A stretch of DNA of 64,000 nt from Gemmiger sp. An194 (GTDB taxonomy: Bacteria > Bacillota > Clostridia > Oscillospirales > Ruminococcaceae), in NCBI RefSeq assembly GCF_002160145.1, contig NZ_NFKA01000012.1:37114-101113 (forward strand). The letters run 5' to 3'. Below are positions 57,339 through 64,000 of this stretch, one piece after another. A model generated the notes under the pieces. The model did not search any database and was not told where the DNA came from. It worked only from the letters and a program-made list of their open reading frames with translations. Positions within the stretch are counted from its first letter, which is position 1, and each line of letters begins with the position of its first letter. A program made the translations under genes and the position numbers.

Positions 57339-57344
57339 TGATAG

Positions 57345-57950
57345 TCACAAACCCAGCAGCTGCTTTTTCTTGGCGTCGAATTCTTCCTGGGTGATGGCGC
57401 CAAGGTCAAGCAGGCTTTTCAGATTCTTGATGGCTTCTGTGATCTGGTCCATGTTCTCGGCGGGATTGGTCTGGATGGGGGCAGCGGCTTCCGGCTCGGG
57501 TTGTGCATAGCGAAGCTCGTCGACTGCTTTTTTCAGACGCTCCACAACTGCCAGTTCATCGTGAATCACAAAAACGATGTTCCGGCCGTTTACACGTAGA
57601 TATGCTTCTTTTGGGTCGGTATCGTAGTATACATCTGTGATGTCGTCTGCGGAGATTTCATAAGAAAAGGAGCGTTTATCAGAATAGCGGCAGAAGAAAA
57701 TGCGCGCATTGCTTACCATGAGGGTGCCATAGACTTCGTCGCTTGGATTATATCTGTAGCTAGCGAAACCAGCCGGATAAAAGCTTGCAGCCATACGGCA
57801 GGCAAATGTGATGCTTTCGCTTGGAAGGAACATTGAAAGACAAGCATCATACTCTTGACGGAAAGGACGGTAAAGTGCACCAGTAAGCTTGAACATGAAG
57901 TTTTTTCGACGAAGCTCATAGGTCTCATTCAAAGCATCAATCAGTTCCAT
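57345..57950 (-). CDS. PH-like/SHOCT-domain protein 5 (group II)
   Basis: 201 residues, paralogue of protein 2. MELIDALNETYELRRKNFMF and the C-terminal half from ISADDITDVYYDTDPKEAYL onward are almost the same. The middle (CRMAASFYPAGFASYRYNPS and LMVSNARIFFCRYSDK) is strongly diverged. It is monocistronic with AGGAGG, its own promoter and the repeat C terminator, directly before tape measure 2 on the opposite strand. Confidence 0.75.
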   Translation of the reverse strand: MELIDALNETYELRRKNFMFKLTGALYRPFRQEYDACLSMFLPSESITFACRMAASFYPAGFASYRYNPSDEVYGTLMVSNARIFFCRYSDKRSFSYEISADDITDVYYDTDPKEAYLRVNGRNIVFVIHDELAVVERLKKAVDELRYAQPEPEAAAPIQTNPAENMDQITEAIKNLKSLLDLGAITQEEFDAKKKQLLGL

Positions 57951-57983
57951 GAAGCGGCCTCCTAAAGTACTTGTTTAATAATT

Positions 57984-57994
57984 AGTATAGCATA
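57984..57994 (-). promoter_or_regulatory. Extended -10 promoter of SHOCT 5
   Basis: On the minus strand TATGCTATACT, same design as at SHOCT 2, 3 and 4. Confidence 0.55.
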
Positions 57995-58067
57995 CAGGTC
58001 GTGAAAATCAATGGAAGAAATATCGTGATGTAGTAACGCTATAGAGCAAGAATGTGAGGTGACATTT

Positions 58068-60122
58068 TTGATAAATATTGCTGACATTAAGTTGGAAAAT
58101 AAGCTTTTAGAACAACAGAAAAAATTAGTGGAAACACTAAAAGACGCTTATAAAAGCAGCTTTGATGCGCAGCGGGAAGCAATGGGAATGGAGAAAAAAT
58201 TTTCTCAGGAGGCGCAGAAAGCTACCGAGCTGCAAACGAAGGCGCTGGAGAAGCAGAAAGATGCGATTGATGAAAGCAAGGAAAAGCTGAACCAGTGGGC
58301 GGTGAGGGCTGAGCAGTCAATGAAAAAGCTGCAAAGCGGAATGAGCGGTCTGGGCAAGGGTATTGCCGCCATCGGCGGGCCGCTGGTGACCGGTGCGCTT
58401 GGTATGCTGGGCGGTGGACTTGCCGGTATGCTCAAGGAAAACGAAGCCCTGAAGGCTTCTTTGAAAAGCGTACAGACCAGTCTGCAGGGCGCGTTCGCTC
58501 CGATTGCCGAGGCGGTGCTGCCGCTGGTGGATACCTTCGCACAATCGATCGCGAATGTGGCGCAGGCTGCGGCACCATTTGTCAACTCCTTTGTCCAGAT
58601 GATCGGCAGTCTGGTTCAGACGGTGACCCCGCTGCTGAACGGAGTGATGGGAGGAATCGGTGAAGCGCTTTCCGGCGTGGACCTGAGCGGTCTGCTTACG
58701 CCGCTCACCGCCGGGCTGGACGGCATCCTTGGCCTGTTCTCCAAGCTGGGGCAGGCCACCGGCACATGGATGCAGGGGCTGGACCTTTCCGGTCTGGCGG
58801 GCAGCTTCGCCGGTCTGGCATCGGCCATCGGACCGGTGGTCCAGCTGGCCATGGGCGGCCTTGCCTGGGCCTGGCAGAACGTACTTCTGCCCCTGAGCGG
58901 CTGGGCCATCCAAAGCGTTGCCCCGGCGTTTTTCGATCTGCTGAGCGCGGCGATGCAGGCACTGAACCCCATTGTGGAGGCGTTCCAGCCCTTCGCCCAG
59001 TTCTTATGGGAAAGCTTTTTGCAGCCCCTGGCCGAATGGACCGGCGGCGTTGTGGTGAGCGTGATTGAGGGCATCGTGAACGGTCTGACCCTGTTCTCCG
59101 CCTGGATCAGCGAGAACATGGAGATGGTGCAGCTGATCGTGACGCTGGTGGGCTCCTTTGCGGCGGCCTGGGTACTGGTGAACACCGCCCTTGCGGTGTG
59201 GAACGTGATCAGCCTGGTGGCCACTGCGGGAGCCACAGCCCTGGGTGCGGCGGTGGCGTTCCTCACCTCGCCGGTCACGCTGACCATTGCGGGAATTGCG
59301 GCGCTGATTGCCATTATCGCGCTGCTGATCACCCACTGGGATCAGGTGAAGCAGGCGGGCACAGCCGCGCTGCAGTTCCTTCAGGAAGTATGGGCGGCGG
59401 CCTGCGAGTGGTTCAATACGGTCGTGGTGCAGCCGCTCGCCGCGCGGTTCAGCATGTTCTGGCAGACCGTGCAGAATCTGGCCCAGCTGGCGTTGAGTAA
59501 GCTGCAGGCCCTCTGGGGTACGCTGTGCGGCTGGATGCAGCGGCTTGTGATCGACCCGCTGACCAGTAGGTGGACCGAATTCAAGGATATTCTGCTCAAC
59601 CTGTGGGACGGCATCGCGGGCGGTGTGCGCGGAGCGGTGAATTCCATCATCGGCTTTGTGAACGGCATGATCCGCGGAGCAGTGGAGGGCGTGAACACCG
59701 TGATCCGGTTGTTAAACGGCATCAGTTTCGCGATTCCCGATTGGGTGCCGGAGATCGGCGGCATGACCTTCGGGTTCGACATCCCCACCGTGAGCGCGCC
59801 CCAGATCCCCATGCTGGCAAGGGGCGGTGTGATCCGCCAGCCGGTGCTGGCCATGATGGGCGAGTACGCGGGTGCGGCCACGAACCCGGAGATCGCCGCG
59901 CCGGAAAGCCGCCTGCGGGAATTGATGGCCGAGCAGAACGGCCCGGTGCTGGCGGCGATCTTGCAGCTGGCCCAGGCGGTGAGCAGCGGCGGCGCGCGGG
60001 AGCTGGTTGCAAATCAGCCCATCGAGGTCAAGCTGGACGGCCAGGTGCTGTACCGCGCCATGGCGAAGATCGAGGCAAACCGGGGCGTAAAGATTGGAGG
60101 TGCGTTCGCAAATGCCTATTGA
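58068..60122 (+). CDS. Tape measure protein 2 (intact)
   Basis: 684 residues. The N-terminal ~95-residue coiled coil (IADIKLENKLLEQQKKLVET) differs from that of the truncated copy. The shared hydrophobic module follows (IGGPLVTGALGMLGGGLAGM), then the identical 169-bp block, then membrane-like helices at about 360-430 and the common C-terminus QPIEVKLDGQVLYRAMAKIE. I take the TTG at 58068, five bases after GAGGTGA, as start; a GTG at 58059 in the same frame lies inside that ribosome site. The 5' third is AT-rich compared with the rest, as if replaced. It overlaps the distal tail gene by 11 bp. Confidence 0.88.
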   Translation: MINIADIKLENKLLEQQKKLVETLKDAYKSSFDAQREAMGMEKKFSQEAQKATELQTKALEKQKDAIDESKEKLNQWAVRAEQSMKKLQSGMSGLGKGIAAIGGPLVTGALGMLGGGLAGMLKENEALKASLKSVQTSLQGAFAPIAEAVLPLVDTFAQSIANVAQAAAPFVNSFVQMIGSLVQTVTPLLNGVMGGIGEALSGVDLSGLLTPLTAGLDGILGLFSKLGQATGTWMQGLDLSGLAGSFAGLASAIGPVVQLAMGGLAWAWQNVLLPLSGWAIQSVAPAFFDLLSAAMQALNPIVEAFQPFAQFLWESFLQPLAEWTGGVVVSVIEGIVNGLTLFSAWISENMEMVQLIVTLVGSFAAAWVLVNTALAVWNVISLVATAGATALGAAVAFLTSPVTLTIAGIAALIAIIALLITHWDQVKQAGTAALQFLQEVWAAACEWFNTVVVQPLAARFSMFWQTVQNLAQLALSKLQALWGTLCGWMQRLVIDPLTSRWTEFKDILLNLWDGIAGGVRGAVNSIIGFVNGMIRGAVEGVNTVIRLLNGISFAIPDWVPEIGGMTFGFDIPTVSAPQIPMLARGGVIRQPVLAMMGEYAGAATNPEIAAPESRLRELMAEQNGPVLAAILQLAQAVSSGGARELVANQPIEVKLDGQVLYRAMAKIEANRGVKIGGAFANAY

Positions 60123-60549
60123 TTTGAAGGAAAACAAGGGCTTTATCTATCTGGGGGCCACGCCCCAGACCGACCGGAGCAATTATGCCATTGCGGCGCC
60201 TTACCCCACCCAGGGCAAGGCGCCTTTTACTACCAGCCGCATGGTGGATTCGGCCCGCAACGCCCAGGGCACCATGGTGGGCCGGATGGTGGGCCGCAGC
60301 GTGGATAAGCAGGAGCTGGGCTGGCAGACCATCAGCCCCGAGCTGTGGTGGGAGATGAACCGCTGGTTTGAGGACGGTCACTTCACTTTTTATTGCCACT
60401 ATTTCAGCCATAACCTGGGCCGGTGGGAAACGCGGATGTTTTACCTCAGCGATGTGACCTGCAGCCCGGTGAACGTGGACGCGGCCACCGGAATGCCGGA
60501 ATACTACGAGGATGCCAGCTTCAGCGTGGTGGATTGCGGGGTGATCTGA
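60112..60549 (+). CDS. Distal tail protein-like
   Basis: 145 residues: MPIDLKENKGFIYLGATPQT, SPELWWEMNRWFEDGHFTFY, RMFYLSDVTCSPVNVDAATG. Position directly after the tape measure is that of Dit proteins, but the length is about half of typical Dit, so it may be a Dit N-terminal ring domain only. GGAGG lies 11 bases before the ATG. Confidence 0.6.
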   Translation: MPIDLKENKGFIYLGATPQTDRSNYAIAAPYPTQGKAPFTTSRMVDSARNAQGTMVGRMVGRSVDKQELGWQTISPELWWEMNRWFEDGHFTFYCHYFSHNLGRWETRMFYLSDVTCSPVNVDAATGMPEYYEDASFSVVDCGVI

Positions 60550-62450
60550 TGCAAAAGGTGAGCGATGCCTACCGGCAGGAGATGACAAAGCCGGTGCTGG
60601 GCGCGGCAAAGCTGGCCGTGACCCTGAGCGTGGTGGACGAGGACGCGGCCCCCGGCGCGGCGGACAAAAGCGAGGGGCAGGCCTACTGGTCCAGTGTGGA
60701 AAGCGCCCTCACCCAGGACGGCGCGCAAAAGCGCAGCTACGCCACCTTCGAGCCGGGGCGCTGGAAGGCGGACGGCACTCTGCGCATTGCGGACGAGCCC
60801 GGCGGCGCACTGCTGACCGAGGGCTATGTGAGCGAGGCGATGAGCGGGGCGGACGGCCGGTTTGCGGCTCCGCCGGTGCTGGCGCTGGAATTTGAAACGC
60901 CGGTGAGCGTTCCGGCGCTGAGCTTCCGGTTCGACCAGGTGGCGGAGGAATGGTGCACCGCGCTGACCGTGACCGCCTGGAAGGGGGAAGTGCAGCTGGT
61001 GCAGCGGCAGGTGCAGCCCACGGCGGTGGAGCACCGGGAGACGGTGCAGATCGACCGGTTCGACCGGCTGGAGATCCGCTTCGAGGCCACCAGCCAGCCC
61101 TTTCGCCGGGCGCGGCTGACCCGGCTGATGTTCGGCATGGAGCTGGTGTTCGGTCAGGCCGAGCTGACCGAGGCGGCCCAGACCATGGAGGTGGACCCCA
61201 TCGGCCGCAGGCTGCCCACCGGGGAGTTCAGCTTCTCGGCGGTGAACGTGAACCTGCTCACCGGTAGCCAGAACGGCCTCTATGACCCGGACAACCCCCA
61301 GGGCATCTGGAAGTATTTTGAGCAGCGCAACCCCATCACGGTGCGCTACGGCCAGCAGCTCACCGGCGGGATGCACTGGGGCGACGCGGCGGCCATGGAA
61401 TGGGATGACCTGCTCCCCACCGGCTGGCGGGAGCTGTACCAGGGCGGCTTTGTGGAATGGATGCCCGGCGGGCGGTTTTATCTGACCGGTCAGCCCACGG
61501 TGGAGGGGCTGTATGCAAAATTCTCCGCCACCGACGCGCTGAGCCTTCTGGACGGTACCTATTACAAGGGCGTGTGGGACGGCGCGCCCCACAGCCTGTG
61601 GGAGCTGGCCACCGCGGTGCTGGAGGACGCGGACCTGCCCCGCCGCAGGCAGGACGAGCAGCCCTGGGCCCTGTGGGAGGGCTTGAAGCAGATCACCACC
61701 ACCGCGCCGCTGCCGGCAAAGCAGCACCGGGAATGCCTGCAGCTGATCGCTCACGCGGCCTGCTGCCTTTTGTATGCCGACCGGGAGGGCGTGATCCGCA
61801 TCCAGCCGGATGAGAGCAGCCAGACCGGGGTGTGCATCGGGCTTTCGGCCATGCTGGAAAGCGCGCCCAAGGTGGAAAAGACCGCGAGCCTCTTGCGGGT
61901 GGAATGCCCGGCCACCGTGTACACCCCGACGGAAAAGGAGAGCCAGCTGCACAAGGGAACCTACCAGGTGGACGGCCAGCTGACGCTGCACCTGACCTGG
62001 AACCAGGCGGCGGATATCCGGGTGGAATGCGAGGGCGCTCAGGTGACCAGCCAGGCACTGTATGCCGCCGCGGGCGACCTGGTGCTGGAGGGCAGCGGCA
62101 CGGCCACCCTGATCGTGAGCGGCAAAAAGCTGGAGACCAGCTGCCAGAACGCGGTGGCCCCGGTGCCCGACGCGGACGAGAACGGCACCGCGGAAACGCT
62201 GGACAATCCGCTCATCACCGAGCTGGACCGGGCGCTGGCGGTGGCAGCCTGGGTGCGGGAGCATCTTTTGCGCCGCAGCACCTACACCTGCTCCACCCGG
62301 GGCAACCCGGAGCTGGACCCCGCCGACCGGGTCCTGCTGGACACCCAATGGGAAACGGCCGCCCCGGCCCAGGTGCTGAAAAATCAGCTCACCTACACCG
62401 GCGGCGGATTGAAGGGAGAAATGATCTTGAAACGGGGGAACGAAGCATGA
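60549..62450 (+). CDS. Tail tip / baseplate protein
   Basis: 633 residues coupled to the previous gene by ATGA. The N-terminal part contains a probable galactose-binding-like beta-sandwich (LALEFETPVSVPALSFRFDQ) and the middle LTGSQNGLYDPDNPQGIWKY. The C-terminal half has HRECLQLIAHAACCLLYADR and ITELDRALAVAAWVREHLLR, resembling siphovirus tail-associated proteins that form the hub. No peptidase or lysozyme motif is evident. Confidence 0.6.
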   Translation: MQKVSDAYRQEMTKPVLGAAKLAVTLSVVDEDAAPGAADKSEGQAYWSSVESALTQDGAQKRSYATFEPGRWKADGTLRIADEPGGALLTEGYVSEAMSGADGRFAAPPVLALEFETPVSVPALSFRFDQVAEEWCTALTVTAWKGEVQLVQRQVQPTAVEHRETVQIDRFDRLEIRFEATSQPFRRARLTRLMFGMELVFGQAELTEAAQTMEVDPIGRRLPTGEFSFSAVNVNLLTGSQNGLYDPDNPQGIWKYFEQRNPITVRYGQQLTGGMHWGDAAAMEWDDLLPTGWRELYQGGFVEWMPGGRFYLTGQPTVEGLYAKFSATDALSLLDGTYYKGVWDGAPHSLWELATAVLEDADLPRRRQDEQPWALWEGLKQITTTAPLPAKQHRECLQLIAHAACCLLYADREGVIRIQPDESSQTGVCIGLSAMLESAPKVEKTASLLRVECPATVYTPTEKESQLHKGTYQVDGQLTLHLTWNQAADIRVECEGAQVTSQALYAAAGDLVLEGSGTATLIVSGKKLETSCQNAVAPVPDADENGTAETLDNPLITELDRALAVAAWVREHLLRRSTYTCSTRGNPELDPADRVLLDTQWETAAPAQVLKNQLTYTGGGLKGEMILKRGNEA

Positions 62451-64000
62451 GAAAAAGCCAGAATTATCAGCTGCGCCTGCCGGAGCGGCTGGCGGAACGA
62501 AACGACCCGGCGGACATCGACGATCTGACCTACGACATGGAGGTCATTGACCGGGAGCTGAAGCAGCAGGCAAACAAGGATGCCGAGCTGGACGATCTGA
62601 AGGCCAGCCGCACCGAGCTGAACGCCCACGCCGCGGCCTCGGTGCTGGCCCACCCGGACGGCAGCGTGACCGATGAAAAAATCGGTCTGCGCACCGTGGG
62701 CGGGGTGAGCAACAAGCTGCAGGCGCTGCTGACTCTGATCGGCCAGCAGATCGCCGGGGTGAAGGGCGCGGATGCCTGGAACGACAGCCCGGCCATTACC
62801 CTGGCGGCGGCAAAGCAGACGCTGGACGCGCACAAGGCCGCGGCCGACAGTCTGCGGGAGGATTTTGATGCCCACGCGGCCAGCAAGGCCAATCCCCACG
62901 CCGTGACCAAGGCGCAGGTTGGGCTTGGCAACGTGCCCAACCTGACCACCAACGACCAGACGCCTACCTACACCGAGGCCGCCAGCCTGGAGCTGCTGGC
63001 CAGCGGTGAGAAGCTGTCCACCGCCTTCGGCAAGCTGGCAAGGGCGCTGCGCAGCCTGAGCGGGCATCTTCTGGCGCTGGATAACCCCCACGGGGTGACC
63101 AAAAGCCAGGTGGGTCTGGGCAATGTGACCAACGACGCCCAGGTCAAGCGCAGCGAGATGGGCAAGGCCGGGGGCGTGGCCACCCTGGACTCCGGCGGCA
63201 AGGTGCCTGCCAGCCAGCTGCCCAGCTTTGTGGACGATGTGCTGGAATACGCCGGCAAGGGCGCCTTCCCGGCCACCGGTGAGGCGGGCAAGATCTATGT
63301 GGCGCTGGATACCAATCTCACCTGGCGCTGGAGCGGCACCGCCTATGTGGAGATCAGCAAGAGCCTGGCCCTGGGCGAAACCGCCTCCACCGCCTATGCG
63401 GGCGACAAGGGCAAGGCGCTGGCGGAGGGTCTGTCCGCCACCAAAGCAACCGTGTCTGCCAACACCGCCGCCCGCCACAGCCACACCAACAAAACCGTGC
63501 TGGACAAGATCACCGATGCCATGCTCACCGCCTGGAACGGAGCGATCAAGACCCTGCGCATCGGCAGTGTGACCAGCGGCAGCACCGCTTCGGCCAGCAT
63601 CGCCCAGACCGGAAGCGAGGGTGTGCTGAATCTGGTGCTGCCCAAGGGCGACAAGGGTGAAAAAGGCGACAAAGGCGACCCCGGGCAGGACGGCCGGGAC
63701 GGCGCCACCGGCCCCACCGGACCACAGGGGCCGCAGGGAGCCACCGGCCCCACCGGCCCGGCAGGCCCCAACCTGGTGAGCAAGAACACCCAGGTGAGCG
63801 GCTTTTCCACCGGGCAGGTGCTGTATGTGAACGGCAGCGTGGTGGGTGCCAAGACCCTGACGGCAGCGGGCATCGGCGCGGCGGCAGCCAGCCACACCCA
63901 CAGCTACGCGGGATCGATCATAACGGGAGGACCTGCTTACAGCGCAGAGAAACTGGCCGACAGAGTTCTTCTTACGATCGGAAATGCATCGCATTATTTT
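62447..64000 (+). CDS. Tail fibre/receptor-binding protein with collagen-like repeats (incomplete)
   Basis: Open for 518 codons to the window edge from an ATG overlapping the previous stop. The N-terminus contains DIDDLTYDMEVIDRELKQQA, probably the virion attachment part. Two fibre repeats follow (NPHAVTKAQVGLGNVPN and NPHGVTKSQVGLGNVTN). A collagen-like Gly-X-Y run from about residue 402 comes next (KGDKGEKGDKGDPGQDGRDG). Such proteins trimerise and bind the host surface. The C-terminal receptor-binding domain lies beyond the window. Confidence 0.85.
   Translation, partial: MRKSQNYQLRLPERLAERNDPADIDDLTYDMEVIDRELKQQANKDAELDDLKASRTELNAHAAASVLAHPDGSVTDEKIGLRTVGGVSNKLQALLTLIGQQIAGVKGADAWNDSPAITLAAAKQTLDAHKAAADSLREDFDAHAASKANPHAVTKAQVGLGNVPNLTTNDQTPTYTEAASLELLASGEKLSTAFGKLARALRSLSGHLLALDNPHGVTKSQVGLGNVTNDAQVKRSEMGKAGGVATLDSGGKVPASQLPSFVDDVLEYAGKGAFPATGEAGKIYVALDTNLTWRWSGTAYVEISKSLALGETASTAYAGDKGKALAEGLSATKATVSANTAARHSHTNKTVLDKITDAMLTAWNGAIKTLRIGSVTSGSTASASIAQTGSEGVLNLVLPKGDKGEKGDKGDPGQDGRDGATGPTGPQGPQGATGPTGPAGPNLVSKNTQVSGFSTGQVLYVNGSVVGAKTLTAAGIGAAAASHTHSYAGSIITGGPAYSAEKLADRVLLTIGNASHYF

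Larger units (their letters stand above)
40590..64000 (+). mobile_element. Prophage of siphovirus type, left part (continues past the window)
   Basis: From the pflA terminator onward all genes are phage-type: ImmA/XRE lysogeny module, ArpU-like regulator, terminase, portal, scaffold, capsid, connectors, two tail modules, distal tail and fibre. No integrase, replication or recombination gene is seen on this side and no att site could be identified. Base composition of the structural genes matches the host (GC-rich), while the SHOCT cassette region is more AT-rich. Confidence 0.85.

Noticed and set aside
63650..63770. Short GC-rich repeats at the end of the window as a possible CRISPR array
   Set aside because: They are in-frame Gly-X-Y collagen-like codons inside the tail fibre gene; there are no uniform repeats and spacers, and no cas genes in the window.

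Overview
The window reads as a chromosomal segment of a strictly anaerobic, GC-rich Firmicute. The gut Oscillospiraceae/Ruminococcaceae (Faecalibacterium, Gemmiger, Subdoligranulum) are the best guess. The basis is inference: Gram-positive ribosome binding sites and sigma-A promoters, an oxygen-sensitive pyruvate formate-lyase system, an Fe-S cysteine desulfidase type enzyme, a family II pyrophosphatase with CBS/DRTGG domains, and about 60% GC in host genes. No 16S gene is present to fix the taxon.

Layout. 1-2056: a MATE efflux gene (edge-truncated) and its divergent MerR regulator, then a sugar-phosphate nucleotidyltransferase. 2376-11445: an exopolysaccharide operon with its own promoter and long leader. 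It holds a priming sugar-phosphate transferase, three family 2 glycosyltransferases, a Wzy-like polymerase, a polysaccharide pyruvyl transferase, a QueC-like PP-loop enzyme and a Wzx-like flippase. From about 3.5 kb to 11.45 kb it is strikingly AT-rich. 11504-22736: argH, a LacI regulator divergent from a P-loop kinase plus GH13 phosphorylase pair, a CyuA-like gene, the fetAB iron-export pair, an ECF sigma operon and a hydrolase. 22841-28648: a radical-SAM/DUF4130 DNA-metabolism pair, small genes, and a LexA-like XRE-S24 repressor. An IS110 element has separated this repressor from its promoter and from a divergent small membrane protein gene. 28805-29017: two tRNA-Ser genes. 29490-36160: a pyrophosphatase, then an ICMT-like / GH3-type acyl-adenylase / membrane GGDEF-HD-GYP operon. 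36354-40520: a cupin fusion protein and the pyruvate formate-lyase operon, in which the glycyl-radical domain is a separate 80-residue protein.

40597-64000 (runs off the end): a siphovirus-like prophage. It has an ImmA/XRE lysogeny module with divergent promoters and three matching operators, then terminase, portal, scaffold, capsid, connectors and two successive tail modules, each with tail tube, chaperone, Gp15 and tape measure. The second tail tube gene is cut by a 284-bp MITE with 22-bp perfect terminal repeats.

The most unusual locus is 53.6-60.1 kb. Between the second Gp15 and the second tape measure lies an array of five minus-strand genes encoding PH-like proteins with a C-terminal SHOCT domain. 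Four have their own extended -10 promoters with a shared sequence. The genes have variable N-terminal halves and nearly identical C-terminal halves. They are separated by three copies of a ~95-bp repeat carrying a terminator and a relic of the tape-measure 3' junction. They also enclose a truncated duplicate of the tape-measure N-terminus, with 169 bp identical to the intact gene. I propose a recombining set of tape-measure variants and accompanying lysogen-expressed proteins, possibly superinfection exclusion. That function is inference.
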